Shown: positions 9,045 through 17,824, counted from the first letter of the stretch. The stretch: 64,000 nucleotides of DNA from Acidobacteriaceae bacterium dw_441 (GCA_018449715.1 JAAVVA010000003.1:310001-374000); one strand, 5' to 3'. Numbers and translations: made by a program. Notes: generated from the letters alone by a model not told the origin.

Positions 9045-11768
9045 TTAGAAGCTGTAGCTAAGCTCTCCGGTGATCGCTCGCGGGGTGACGTAGTGCGTTC
9101 CCGAGAACGTGGAGAGGAAGTTGTAGAGAGCGTACTTGTTGGTCACATTGACCGCGGTCACGCGCAGGCCCACCTTGTGCTTGTCGCCGTGGAAGAGGTT
9201 GTCTTCTCCAAGTGCGATGTCAAAGAGGCTGCGCGGCTGAACGCGCGGAGGGTTGTGATCGTCGTTTTCCGTGCCGGGGCGCGGGATGCTCAGCAGGCTC
9301 GAGGTCAGCTCTCCCGCCGGGCAGGAATCCGGCAGGGCGCTGGTCGGGGTGGCCTTGATGCCGCCGCAGGCCAGACCTGCCTGGAACTGCTGGTCGGCAG
9401 TCAGGCTGCTCAGGTCGATCGCCGGGGTGCCGTTGATCGTGAGCGGGTTTCCGTTCGCGTCGAAGGAGAAGTCCGCGCATCCGCTGTTGGGGTCGGTGGT
9501 GTTGTAGCAGGGGGTAGCGCCTGCTACGAGACCGCTGTCATAGCGCCAGTTGAAGCCGAACCAGGTGCTCTTGTGGAAGGGAAGCGTGTACTGCAGGTGC
9601 GTGGTCTCGTTGAAGCGCTCGTCGTGGTCGATGCGGAAGGGATAGCCTCCCGACTGCCCGACGGTTGCGCCGACGCCGCCGATCTGCGGGTTGAAGAAGC
9701 GGGCCGCCACCGACGACATCACCACGAAGGCGCTGATGCCGTGCGTCTCCGGCACGTTGGCGCGAAGGGCGAAGCCGGGGATCTTCGAGTTCTTCCACTC
9801 GATCGGGAAGGTGATCGGGGTCGCTCCGAAGACGCTGAAGTCATAGGCGTTGTGCGTGTACTTCCAGATGTACTCGCCGCTGATGACCAGGTGATGTCCG
9901 AAGGCCTGCTGGATACCGGCGTGGAACTCGTTGCGGAAGCCGGGGTTGAAGGGGGCCGGAGTGCAGTCGCCGAGCGTCAGGAAGACGGCCTGCAGCACGG
10001 AGTCGCGGCAGCCGTTGGTGGCGAGCACCAGGTTCTCGTTGAAAGGAGTCTCCTGCGCGCGGGCGTACGAGACGCGAAGGACCGTGTTCGTCTGTTTGAT
10101 GTTGTACGAGACGCCGACACGGGGTTCGGCCTGCTTCTGCACCGCGAGGCCGTTGTAGAAGTCGCCGCGGATACCGATGTTGACCAGCCAGGGACCCTTG
10201 GTGATCTGGTCCTGCGCGAAGAGCGCGAGCTGCTTGACGTCGGTGCGTCCGTGCCAGGTGTAGGTTCCGCCGCCGCGCGTAAGGTCGTAGGGCTGCAGGA
10301 TGGGGTTGTAGGCGTCGTTTGCGTTCAGCTCGGCGGCCTCGCACTGCGACGGGTCGGTGAAGCCGTTGACAGGGTTGCCGTCGGCATCGGCGCAGGGAGC
10401 GTTCAGGCCGGGATCGACGAGGCCGGTGGTCATGTTCTCGCGAAGGAAGGTCTGCTGGTACACCGCTCCGACTTTCACATTATGGATGCCCTTCATCCAC
10501 GAGAGGTCGGCGTGCGCTCCGGTATTGGTCAGGGTGCGGTACTGCTGCACCGTCTCCTGCTGGATGGAGCTGAGGTCGGCAAGAGGATTGTTGCTGGGGA
10601 TGTAGTTGTATGCGTCGCGGCGGACGTAGGCTCCGAGGTTGAAGACCGTGTTCTGGTTGATCAGGCGCGTCCAGGTGGGAGCGATGTTGAAGGTTTCGAT
10701 CTTCGAGCGCTGGTCGGTCTGTCCAACGGAGTTGCCGAACTGGTCGAGCACGTTCATCGTGTCGAAGGCGTTCGGCGTCTGGAACCACGAGCGCGTGTAC
10801 TGCAGGTTGGTGTGCAGCGAATCGACATCGGTCAACTGAAAGTCGACGCGGTCGAAGACGTTCTGCTGGTTGCCCTTGTCGTGCAGCGTCTGAAACTCGG
10901 GACCGTCGAGGAAGCGACCGGAGTTCAGACCGCTGGCCGCGAGGAAGTTGCCCCACTTCGGTCCGCCGTAGGCGATGTTGCCGTCGATGGTCGCGGTTCC
11001 GAAGGTGCCGTAATCGAGCGCGATGCTGCCGTGCGGCGTGGTGACGCCCTGTCCGGAGCGGGTGGTGGCCTTGATGATGAGGCTGGTTTTGTCGCCGTAC
11101 TCGGCGGTCGGCGCGCCGCCGATGACCTCAAGCGACTGGACCGCGTCAGAAGGAAGCTGGTTCGAGAAGACCTTGCTCTGCTGGTCGGTGATGGGCTGGC
11201 CGTCGATGGAGAAGGAGTTCTCCGCATGGTCGCCGAGGCCGTGGAACAGGCCGTTCGAGTCGGCTGCGACGCCGGGAGACGAGAGCGTAACGATGGAGCT
11301 GAGCGACGAGGACTGGCTCTCGATCGGCATCTTGTCGATCACGGAACGGTCGACGTCGGTATGGAAGGTCGAGTCGTTCTCGATCAGGTCGGCCCCGGTG
11401 TCCACGTCGACCGTGGTATCTCCTCCGGCCACGTTAAGACGGATAGGGAGGGTGATCGGCACGATCGAGCTGATGTCGATCGACTGGGTCGTGCTTCCGA
11501 ATCCCTTCGCAGTCACGCTTACGCGGTAGGGGTTGAAGGGCACGTTATAGAAGCGGAACTGGCCGGAGCTGTCGGTCGTCGTGGTGCGGGTATAGCCGGT
11601 TACATGGTTCGCCATCTCGACGGTGGCTCCGGGAACGACGGCACCGCTGGGGTCGGTGACCGCTCCGGAGATGGTGCCGGAGTTGCTTTGGTAGGCCTTC
11701 GCGCTGGGAAGAAGCGCGGTCAAAACGAGAAACACAGCGAAAATCCGTAGGAAAACGGAACGGTGCAT
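9045..11768 (-). CDS. TonB-dependent receptor with N-terminal carboxypeptidase-regulatory (Oar-like) domain
   Basis: Outer-membrane receptor of 907 residues. A signal peptide (ends near PSAKA) is followed by a CarboxypepD_reg-like Ig-fold (SGTISGAVTDPSGAVVPGAT), a plug domain (SIDGQPITDQQSKVFSNQLP region to ATTRSG) and a large beta-barrel ending in the aromatic C-terminal strand GELSYSF. The ATG at 11768 has AGGAG eight bases upstream, so the extra 59 residues of the open frame are not used. Substrate is unknown. The flanking MerC-like and DUF2946-like genes suggest a metal or metal complex rather than a polysaccharide. Confidence 0.92.
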   Translation of the reverse strand: MHRSVFLRIFAVFLVLTALLPSAKAYQSNSGTISGAVTDPSGAVVPGATVEMANHVTGYTRTTTTDSSGQFRFYNVPFNPYRVSVTAKGFGSTTQSIDISSIVPITLPIRLNVAGGDTTVDVDTGADLIENDSTFHTDVDRSVIDKMPIESQSSSLSSIVTLSSPGVAADSNGLFHGLGDHAENSFSIDGQPITDQQSKVFSNQLPSDAVQSLEVIGGAPTAEYGDKTSLIIKATTRSGQGVTTPHGSIALDYGTFGTATIDGNIAYGGPKWGNFLAASGLNSGRFLDGPEFQTLHDKGNQQNVFDRVDFQLTDVDSLHTNLQYTRSWFQTPNAFDTMNVLDQFGNSVGQTDQRSKIETFNIAPTWTRLINQNTVFNLGAYVRRDAYNYIPSNNPLADLSSIQQETVQQYRTLTNTGAHADLSWMKGIHNVKVGAVYQQTFLRENMTTGLVDPGLNAPCADADGNPVNGFTDPSQCEAAELNANDAYNPILQPYDLTRGGGTYTWHGRTDVKQLALFAQDQITKGPWLVNIGIRGDFYNGLAVQKQAEPRVGVSYNIKQTNTVLRVSYARAQETPFNENLVLATNGCRDSVLQAVFLTLGDCTPAPFNPGFRNEFHAGIQQAFGHHLVISGEYIWKYTHNAYDFSVFGATPITFPIEWKNSKIPGFALRANVPETHGISAFVVMSSVAARFFNPQIGGVGATVGQSGGYPFRIDHDERFNETTHLQYTLPFHKSTWFGFNWRYDSGLVAGATPCYNTTDPNSGCADFSFDANGNPLTINGTPAIDLSSLTADQQFQAGLACGGIKATPTSALPDSCPAGELTSSLLSIPRPGTENDDHNPPRVQPRSLFDIALGEDNLFHGDKHKVGLRVTAVNVTNKYALYNFLSTFSGTHYVTPRAITGELSYSF

Positions 11769-11893
11769 GAGAAAAACTCCTGTCGTGCTGAAGGGAAAGG
11801 CGCACAAAGGCGACGCCATCACTGATGCGAGACAGGTATGCGAATGGTTCGGGGGCTTTGAGATGCTGCCGGAACTTCGAGTACCTGCGGGGA

Positions 11894-12244
11894 CTAAACG
11901 TAATCCTGCGCAGGTGGGGGACGGGAGGCCATCTCGAAGCGCCACCGGAAGATGCGCTCGGCCTCGGCGGCGACGGAGTCAAGCCGCTGGAAGGAGATCG
12001 TCGGTTCTGGAGCAAAGTGTTGCGGAGCCGCAAGGGCGGAGTGCATCGCCACGCACAGCGGGCAATGGTCGTCCGTGGGGCTGTTCTGGTGCTGCTTCCC
12101 ATGCTTCAGCGCGGAGAGATCGGCATGGGTATGCACGAGCTGCGCGGTGCTCATTATGGCGATCGCCAGAATACAAACCAGCGCGAGCATGCGCAGCCAC
12201 AGGGGCCGCTGCTCTTTCAGTCCGAGTTGGAAGATCGCACGCAT
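11894..12244 (-). CDS. DUF2946-like small His/Cys protein, probably membrane-anchored
   Basis: 116 residues. A basic N-terminus is followed by one hydrophobic helix (about residues 18-35), then an exported stretch rich in metal ligands: HTHADLSALKHGKQH and DDHCPLCVAMHSAL. The HCPLC motif after a single helix is the mark of DUF2946-type proteins, which are often beside copper or other metal TonB receptors. It lies 125 bp upstream of the receptor on the same strand. The ATG at 12244 encodes MRAIFQLGLK. I infer a metal-binding accessory role. Confidence 0.65.
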   Translation of the reverse strand: MRAIFQLGLKEQRPLWLRMLALVCILAIAIMSTAQLVHTHADLSALKHGKQHQNSPTDDHCPLCVAMHSALAAPQHFAPEPTISFQRLDSVAAEAERIFRWRFEMASRPPPAQDYV

Positions 12245-12262
12245 GAGGGGAAAGATGTATCT

Positions 12263-12281
12263 CTTCTGTTTAGCACAGAAG
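12263..12281 (-). promoter_or_regulatory. Short inverted repeat in the leader of the metal locus
   Basis: CTTCTGT-5 nt-ACAGAAG, perfect 7-bp arms, 19 bp before the DUF2946-like ATG. It could be an operator or a small hairpin at the mRNA 5' end. It does not match the Zur, Fur or CueR consensus I know. A second small inverted repeat (CCTTCC-tgc-GGAAGG) is at 12313-12327. Confidence 0.3.
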
Positions 12282-12371
12282 GCCCGGCAACTCCAAAAAA
12301 CTGTGACGAGTGCCTTCCTGCGGAAGGGCCGTCTAATCTGTTGCCAAGGCTAAACTGAGAGTCAGGTTCTA

Positions 12372-13445
12372 ATGGATAAGACGGAGCGGATGCGCACAAA
12401 GTTACTTCTTATTTTGCTTCTTGTTGCGGGCTTCGTGGGTACGGACGGATTCGCGGCCCAGCCTCCGCAGCAGAGGCCGCTTGCTTCGGCCAGCGACTCC
12501 GAGCCTCGCCGCACGCGCCTGTTCCTGAAGGACGGAAGCTACCAGGTCGTGATGAGCTACCGGGTGGTGGGCGACCGCGTACGGTACGTCTCGGCCGAGC
12601 GCGGAGGGGCGGAAGAGGAGATTCCGGTCTCGCTGGTGGACTTCGACGCCACCCACAAGTGGGAGAAGAGCCACGCGCAGCCCGCCGAAGGCGATGCACA
12701 GGCTCCCGGTTCGGCTCCTGCCATCGACCCTGAGTTATTGAAAGAAGAGGCCGACCGCGCCGCGATGACTCCCGAGGTCGCGCCCGACCTGCGGCTGCCG
12801 GAGCTGGACAACATGCTGGCGCTCGATACCTTCCAGGGCCAGCCGCAGCTCGTGCCCCTGCCGCAGTCTGACGGCGAGCTGAACCACAACACCGGGCACA
12901 ACATCCTCAAGGCGGTCGTGAATCCGCTCTCCAGTTCGCATCAGCTGGTGCAGCTGAAGGGCGAGCGAGCGATGGTGCAGTTGCACGTCGATAAGCCGGT
13001 ACTCTATATCCGTCTGGGCGAGGCGATTGTTCCCAGCGGCTCCACTCCGCTTACGGTCGATACGCATGGGGCCTCCACCGCGATGAAGGACAACCGTCCC
13101 GGCGATCCCACGGCCAGTCGCTACGTGATCGTGCGCGCCGATGTGCGGACCGGGTCGCGCATCGTCTCCTCGTTCAAGATCGGTCTTCTGGGGGGGACGA
13201 AGCTGGAGGAGGACGTGGTGGAAACGACCTCGGAGGTGATGCCCGGGGGCCACTGGATGAAGCTGACTCCGCAACAGTCGCTGACCTTTGGCGAGTACGC
13301 CCTGATGGAGGTGCTCAACGATAAAGAGGTTAACCTCGGGGTGTGGGACTTCGGGGTGCATCCGACCGCGCCCGCCAATCGCGACGCGATTCTGCCGCAG
13401 CCGAAGCGCCCCTTCGCGCTTTCACCGCGCAGGCCCGATCGATAA
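12372..13445 (+). CDS. Secreted acidobacterial protein of unknown function
   Basis: 357 residues with a signal peptide (hydrophobic residues about 11-27, cleavage near FAAQP). An RLFLKDGSYQVVMSYRVVGDRVRYVS segment follows (about 52-76), seen in many acidobacterial secreted proteins, then an acidic Pro/Ala linker and a beta-rich C-terminal half with no enzyme motif. The N-terminal segment resembles that of the SLT protein at 5240-5986 (LKNGFELDC...GDHIRLYLSSG), so it may be a shared small domain. It starts at ATG 12372 with AGGT five bases upstream; ATG 12390 is the alternative. It is divergent from the metal locus. Confidence 0.75.
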   Translation: MDKTERMRTKLLLILLLVAGFVGTDGFAAQPPQQRPLASASDSEPRRTRLFLKDGSYQVVMSYRVVGDRVRYVSAERGGAEEEIPVSLVDFDATHKWEKSHAQPAEGDAQAPGSAPAIDPELLKEEADRAAMTPEVAPDLRLPELDNMLALDTFQGQPQLVPLPQSDGELNHNTGHNILKAVVNPLSSSHQLVQLKGERAMVQLHVDKPVLYIRLGEAIVPSGSTPLTVDTHGASTAMKDNRPGDPTASRYVIVRADVRTGSRIVSSFKIGLLGGTKLEEDVVETTSEVMPGGHWMKLTPQQSLTFGEYALMEVLNDKEVNLGVWDFGVHPTAPANRDAILPQPKRPFALSPRRPDR

Positions 13446-13466
13446 TTTGGGGAACAGGGAACAGGC

Positions 13467-14549
13467 TTAGCGGGAGCTGCGAACGCTCTGCAGCCGGACC
13501 CTCTCCAGCAGAAGCCCCCGGCCTGCGACCGCGACGTTATCGCGGGTCGTCTTGGCCTCGTACATCATCTCGTCCGCGGCGCGGAGGATGCTCTGGACCG
13601 TGTTGCCGTCCTCTGGGTAGGAAGCGAGGCCGAAGCTTCCCGAGAGGTTGAGCGAAAGCCCCGCGCCCTCCAAAAAACGCGCCTTGCGAAGGTCGTCGTG
13701 GAGCGCCAGCGTCGTTCCCGTAGCGGCAGCCTTGCCCATGCCGGGCAGCAGCGCCACAAACTCGTCGCCGCCGTAGCGGAAGGCCGAGTTCGCCGGTCCC
13801 AGCGAGCGGCGCATCAGGTTGCCGACCTCAGCCAGCAGACGGCTTCCGATCAGGTGGCCGTGCGTGTCGTTCACCGCCTTGAAGCGGTCCAGGTCGACGA
13901 ACATCAGACTGAACTCGCCGCGCTTCGCCACCAGCTCATCGAGCATGGTGTAGAGGTGCCGCGCATTGAACAGGCCGGTGCAGTCGTCGGTGATCGTAAG
14001 CTCCTGGATCAGCGTCATCGACCGCGCATTCTGAATCGCGATGGCCGCATAGTCGCAGAGGATGCGGAGGAACGAGATGGAGTATTCGGAGAGCAGATCG
14101 AGCTTGCTGTTGAGCAGCTGGATGACGCCCAGCGTCTTGTTGCCGGAGCGCACCGGAACGCAGGCGATCGACTGAATGTTCAGGTCCGGGTGCTTGGCGG
14201 AAAAGGCCGCCCACTGCGGGTCGAGCCGCACATCCGGCACGATCAGCGGGTTGCCCGTGGAGGCGACCCAGCCAGCGACGCCCTCGCCCATCGGAACCTG
14301 CAGCCCGCGCAGGCTCTCGGAGTCCTCTCCCACGGCAATCGCATAAAAGAGGTTGTTGGTCTTTTCGTCGACCATCAGCATCGACCAACGCTCGGGGCCA
14401 AAAAACTGCGCCATCTTGTTCATGATGGTGCTGAGAATCTCTTCAAGCTCAAGGCTCGCCGTCAACGCACGCGCTACGTCATGGAACATCCGGAGATGGT
14501 CCATCTGGCGGCTGTCACTGACCTCGAACTGGCGTCGGTCTTTCAACAC
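13467..14549 (-). CDS. Diguanylate cyclase with GAF sensor domain
   Basis: Makes c-di-GMP. Of its 360 residues, a GAF domain covers about 23-178 and a GGDEF domain about 185-345. The active site is intact (FRYGGDEFVALLPG, 260-264), as is FVDLDRFKAVNDTHGH (218-231). The inhibitory RxxD site that normally sits nine residues before GGDEF reads GPAN here, so product inhibition through the I-site is probably absent. No transmembrane helix is present, so it acts in the cytoplasm. The start is GTG 14549 or TTG 14546; the latter is better spaced from AGAGGA. Confidence 0.93.
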   Translation of the reverse strand: MLKDRRQFEVSDSRQMDHLRMFHDVARALTASLELEEILSTIMNKMAQFFGPERWSMLMVDEKTNNLFYAIAVGEDSESLRGLQVPMGEGVAGWVASTGNPLIVPDVRLDPQWAAFSAKHPDLNIQSIACVPVRSGNKTLGVIQLLNSKLDLLSEYSISFLRILCDYAAIAIQNARSMTLIQELTITDDCTGLFNARHLYTMLDELVAKRGEFSLMFVDLDRFKAVNDTHGHLIGSRLLAEVGNLMRRSLGPANSAFRYGGDEFVALLPGMGKAAATGTTLALHDDLRKARFLEGAGLSLNLSGSFGLASYPEDGNTVQSILRAADEMMYEAKTTRDNVAVAGRGLLLERVRLQSVRSSR

Positions 14550-14643
14550 AGATCCTCTGGGACAGGATTTATAAGGTTTCTTCTCCCCGGGAAAGTCTGG
14601 AGAGAACTAATGCTTCTTTGTATCAAATCATCCGCGAAAGGCG

Positions 14644-15696
14644 TCAGCCGCCGATATGAACCATGCTGCGCGAGGGCTTCTGGAACTCTGGCTCACCAAT
14701 ATGATGGCGCTTTTCCTTCTGGTGGACGATTTTACGAATATACGTAGCTAACTCCTCATTTGTTCCGCCACGCATCATCTTTTTATAAAGGTCATGGTCG
14801 TCCTGGGAGAAGAGGCAGGTGCGGATCTTGCCGTCGGAGGTGATGCGTATCCGGCTGCAATGCCCGCAGAAGGGACGCGAGACGGGAGCGATGATTCCGA
14901 TCTCTCCCACTCCGTCGTCGAAGGTAAACCGTCGCGCAGTTTCACTTGCCGCGTTCCGCGGAAGCTCGACCAGGGGACGGAAGGAATGAAGCCGGTCGAT
15001 CAGCTCGTCTATCGGGACGACGGTTTCGGGCTTCCAGCTTTGGTCTTCCCCGAGCGGCATGAATTCGATGAAGCGCACGACGACGCCCTCGCGTCGGGAA
15101 AGCTCCGCGAAGCCCTCGATCTGGTCGTCGTTGAAGCCGCGCAGGAGGACGCAATTCACCTTGACCGGCTCCAGCCCGGCCTGCTTCGCGGCCCGCACCC
15201 CGGCCAACACGCGCTCGAAGCTGCGCGGAACCCGCGTGATCGCGGTAAATGTCTCCGGCTCGACCGCGTCCATGCTCACGGTGATGCGGCGAAGTCCGGC
15301 TGCCTTCAGCGGTCCGGCCAGAGGCTCCAGCAGGTGCCCGTTGGTGGTCAGGGCCAGGTCCAGCGGCTCGCCCATGATGGTGCGGAGACTCGCAAGCTCG
15401 CGCACCAACTCGACGAGGTCGTTCCGCAGCAGCGGCTCGCCGCCGGTAAGGCGAATCTTCTCCACTCCCAGCGAAACGAAGAGACCTGCCATACGGAGAT
15501 AGTCCTCGCCGGACAGCTCCGTGTACTGCGAGCCCTCGTTGCCCGTGCGGCAGTAGACGCATCGGTAGTTGCAGCGGTCTGTGACCGAGAGTCGCAGATC
15601 GGTGATCGCTCGACCAAAAGGATCGCGCAGCCGTTCTTCTTTGGGAAGGACGACCGCGGCTTCGTCGAGCGCGAGTGCTGGGGCGACTGGGCTCAA
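14644..15696 (-). CDS. moaA: GTP 3',8-cyclase MoaA (molybdenum cofactor synthesis)
   Basis: Radical-SAM enzyme that begins Moco synthesis. 350 residues; the SAM cluster motif is CNYRCVYC (C42, C46, C49), and the second [4Fe-4S] cluster motif is FCGHCSRIRI with C further on (KIRTCLFS). It ends with the essential Gly-Gly dipeptide (HIGG). TTG start at 15696 after GAGAGGA. No moaC or moaE follows. It lies alone between the cyclase and a small membrane protein. Confidence 0.96.
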   Translation of the reverse strand: MSPVAPALALDEAAVVLPKEERLRDPFGRAITDLRLSVTDRCNYRCVYCRTGNEGSQYTELSGEDYLRMAGLFVSLGVEKIRLTGGEPLLRNDLVELVRELASLRTIMGEPLDLALTTNGHLLEPLAGPLKAAGLRRITVSMDAVEPETFTAITRVPRSFERVLAGVRAAKQAGLEPVKVNCVLLRGFNDDQIEGFAELSRREGVVVRFIEFMPLGEDQSWKPETVVPIDELIDRLHSFRPLVELPRNAASETARRFTFDDGVGEIGIIAPVSRPFCGHCSRIRITSDGKIRTCLFSQDDHDLYKKMMRGGTNEELATYIRKIVHQKEKRHHIGEPEFQKPSRSMVHIGG

Positions 15697-15956
15697 TGGT
15701 CCTCTCTGGCTAATATCAGATGCGCGAGGCTCGAAAAGGGAGACAAACTGAGGCCGACTTTCCGTTTCGGAAAGGGAAAAGCTGCGACTGAATCTGGCCC
15801 TATACCCAGATAAGACGGAAAAGCGAGCAAAAGGAAATCAGGACAGAACTGGTTCTGCTTACTTTATCGAGAGAGGAGAGGATTGGGGGGGGGAGAAAAG
15901 AAACAGGGAAGCCGGGGGGGAGAGACTTCCGTCGCCGAACCGGCGACATGGAACCT
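15697..15956. other. Gene-free stretch upstream of moaA
   Basis: About 260 bp with no credible ORF, containing a run of nine G's near 15886 and a seven-G run near 15914. A 7-bp palindrome (GTCGCCG-AAC-CGGCGAC, 15931-15947) lies near its end. The moaA promoter must lie here. I see no Moco riboswitch that I can support. Confidence 0.4.
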
Positions 15957-15997
15957 CTGTTCGCGTGCGGAAGGTTAGAACCGTCGCACGCGAACAG
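15957..15997 (-). terminator. Hairpin after the small membrane protein gene
   Basis: 13-bp perfect arms (15957-15969 and 15985-15997) with a 15-base loop that contains its own small repeat. It lies 14 bp past the stop of the 16012-16296 gene. No T-run follows. Confidence 0.55.
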
Positions 15998-16011
15998 GGT
16001 ATCCGGACAGC

Positions 16012-16296
16012 TTAGTAGCTGATGAACTCGTTGGAGCCGCGGCGCAGGCGGATTCCGTTGAACAGGAAGAACAGCGCGAGTGCGCCGGTGATGATGTCCC
16101 AGTAGAACATGGGGTGCGCGAGACCGGGCGAGAGGGTGATGTCCTGTCCTGCCCACAGCGAAACCAGCGTGCAGACGATCAGGCACTGGAAGCCGATGAC
16201 CAGGAAAAGCTGTCCGCGACGGCGGCGGCGATCCAGGTGTTCGACCTCCTCGGGGGTCAGGTTCCGTTCTTCGATGGGCAGCAGTGTATTGGCCAT
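16012..16296 (-). CDS. Small two-helix membrane protein, unknown function
   Basis: 94 residues: a charged N-terminus with LTPEEVEHLDRRRRRG, then two hydrophobic segments (about 30-50 and 65-80) and a short basic end, RLRRGSNEFISY. The start ATG at 16296 has a purine-rich GAGAG upstream. No family recognised. Its stop codon lies in a CCGGACAGCT motif that recurs three times upstream (16411-16470). Confidence 0.7.
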   Translation of the reverse strand: MANTLLPIEERNLTPEEVEHLDRRRRRGQLFLVIGFQCLIVCTLVSLWAGQDITLSPGLAHPMFYWDIITGALALFFLFNGIRLRRGSNEFISY

Positions 16297-16410
16297 GACT
16301 CTCTTATCGTCTCCCTGCGTATTCTTGCGGTTCGAGGGAAGCCCCGCAAACGGAGGCTTCGCTTTCCATTAAAGCATAGCTTCTGGTGCGTTCTTCTTCT
16401 TTGTGCGCGA

Positions 16411-16470
16411 TAGCCGGACAGCTAAATAGCGTGCCGGACAGCTCAATGGCCAGCGAGGCAGCTAAATAAA
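16411..16470. repeat. Three 20-bp tandem direct repeats
   Basis: Three units of 20 bp, TAGCCGGACAGCTAAATAGC-like, at 16411-16430, 16431-16450 and 16451-16470. They keep a GCCGGACAGCTAAAT core that decays in the third unit, which runs into the stop codon of the zinc-ribbon gene. A fourth, isolated copy of the core lies at 16001-16019 over the stop of the next gene. Confidence 0.75.
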
Positions 16471-16734
16471 GGCCACCGACTGTATCCCCATCACGTCGAA
16501 CCGCTTGCGGCAACGGACGTTCTTGCAACCCACCATGTCGTCGCGGCGCACCATGTAGCTCTGCGCCTTGGCGAAACGGGCACGGTCCCGCTCGTCGGCT
16601 CCCCGGGGAAGCTGGTTCTTCTTCCTTCGGACGATCCAGCTAAGCTCGTACTCTGCCGCCTGTCCGCAGTGGGGGCAGGTCATTGTGTGGGTTCGTTGTT
16701 CCGCTCGTTCGTCGAAAAAATCCCGTTCTTCCAT
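16462..16734 (-). CDS. Small zinc-ribbon protein, unknown function
   Basis: 90 residues with two cysteine pairs: TCPHCGQAAEYEL (about residues 18-30) and VGCKNVRCRKRF (about 71-82), separated by a basic helix with RRKKNQLPRG. This suggests a zinc-ribbon fold. Start at ATG 16734 because of a very good GGAGAGG site eight bases upstream; the frame is open further but not protein-like. Partner unknown. Confidence 0.75.
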   Translation of the reverse strand: MEERDFFDERAEQRTHTMTCPHCGQAAEYELSWIVRRKKNQLPRGADERDRARFAKAQSYMVRRDDMVGCKNVRCRKRFDVMGIQSVAFI

Positions 16735-16878
16735 CCTGCACCTCTCCGGGGTGCGGCCGACTTTTTGAGGGCCGCATCCTTCGTGCGGTCCGGCAGTTAC
16801 CGGACCATGAGAACAAGAGTATTGCATAATCGCAGAGGGCGTCGCGGAGGTTGCGGTTGGTCCTGAATGGTGCATGGG

Positions 16879-17058
16879 ATGAGCAAAGCGAAGAAACAGG
16901 TCTTCTCGGCGGTCAAGGCGGTCAAATCCAACGCCCGCGACCGTGTGGGCACGCCACCGCCCGAACGCGTTTTGCCCGACCCAAAACAGAAACGCACCGA
17001 AAATCCGAAGCACAAAGAGACGCTCGCCGACCTTATCCGCAGAACAGGAGAAGAATGA
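16879..17058 (+). CDS. Small basic protein, unknown function
   Basis: 59 residues, MSKAKKQVFSAVKAV then many K, R and P residues, ending with KETLADLIRRTGEE. Its TGA overlaps the ATG of the SIMPL gene (ATGA), a sign of translational coupling and the main reason for calling it. An ATG at 16867 four codons earlier is the alternative start. I infer a nucleic-acid-binding or charged cytoplasmic role only from composition. Confidence 0.6.
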   Translation: MSKAKKQVFSAVKAVKSNARDRVGTPPPERVLPDPKQKRTENPKHKETLADLIRRTGEE

Positions 17059-17783
17059 TGATCCGATTCCGTGTCGCCGCCTTTGCGGCCCTTGCAGCTC
17101 TTGCCGTATCGAGTGGAGCGCAGTCCATCCAGGTCAACAAGGAGAACCGCACCATCGCCATCACCGCGACCGATAAGGTGGTTGCCATCGCCGATCAGGC
17201 GACGCTGCACATCGGCTTCATCGCCTACGGGCCGGACAGCAACACGGCCTACGCGAACGGTTCGCGCGTCTCGAACGCCATCGTGAAGGCCCTGACCGAT
17301 GCGGGCATCCCGAAGGAGACGATCCAGAGCGAGAACCAGCAGATTGCGCCGGTGCAGAACTACCAGCTTGACAAGCTGACAGAGGCCCAGAAGGCGCAGC
17401 GCCAGTTCCAGGTGTCGCAGAGTTGGACGGTGAAGACGCAGGCCAACGATGCGGCGAAGGCGCTCGATCTTGCGGTGAAGGCCGGAGCGAACCAGTCGGG
17501 ACAGATCGAGTGGGGCTTCAAGGACGAGAACGCTCCCGAGGCGGAGGCTGCGGCCAAGGCTCTGAAGCGCGCCCGTACCCAGGCCGAGCAGATGGCGACC
17601 AGCCTCAACGCAAGGCTTGGGTCTCTGCTCTACGCCAGCAACCAGGTGGAGGCCAGCGTCCCGCGCCCGATGATGCGCGCCATGGCCGCTGCTCCGATGA
17701 TGGAGAAGGTTCAGCCCCTCGCGATCAATCCCCGCGAGATTGAAAAGTCTGCGACCGTATACGCGGTCTTCGCCATCGAATAG
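17055..17783 (+). CDS. SIMPL-domain (DUF541) secreted protein
   Basis: 242 residues with a signal peptide (MMIRFRVAAFAALAALAV, cleavage near SGAQS). The SIMPL domain follows: KTQANDAAKALDLAVKAGAN is typical, and the family is known for periplasmic or stress-linked oligomeric proteins. The real start is ATG 17055 (or the next ATG 17058) with AGGAG upstream, not the longer frame. It overlaps the preceding small gene by four bases. Confidence 0.9.
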   Translation: MMIRFRVAAFAALAALAVSSGAQSIQVNKENRTIAITATDKVVAIADQATLHIGFIAYGPDSNTAYANGSRVSNAIVKALTDAGIPKETIQSENQQIAPVQNYQLDKLTEAQKAQRQFQVSQSWTVKTQANDAAKALDLAVKAGANQSGQIEWGFKDENAPEAEAAAKALKRARTQAEQMATSLNARLGSLLYASNQVEASVPRPMMRAMAAAPMMEKVQPLAINPREIEKSATVYAVFAIE

Positions 17784-17824
17784 ACTGCAACGGTCGGAAA
17801 CGAATAGTTTAAGAAGAGAGAATT

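Noticed and set aside
9093..11750. 885-codon open frame on the plus strand opposite the first TonB receptor
   Set aside because: Composition is Val/Arg/Gly/Asp-biased, has no domain or signal peptide, and is the antisense frame of a clear receptor. High GC with few TA-rich codons keeps such frames open.
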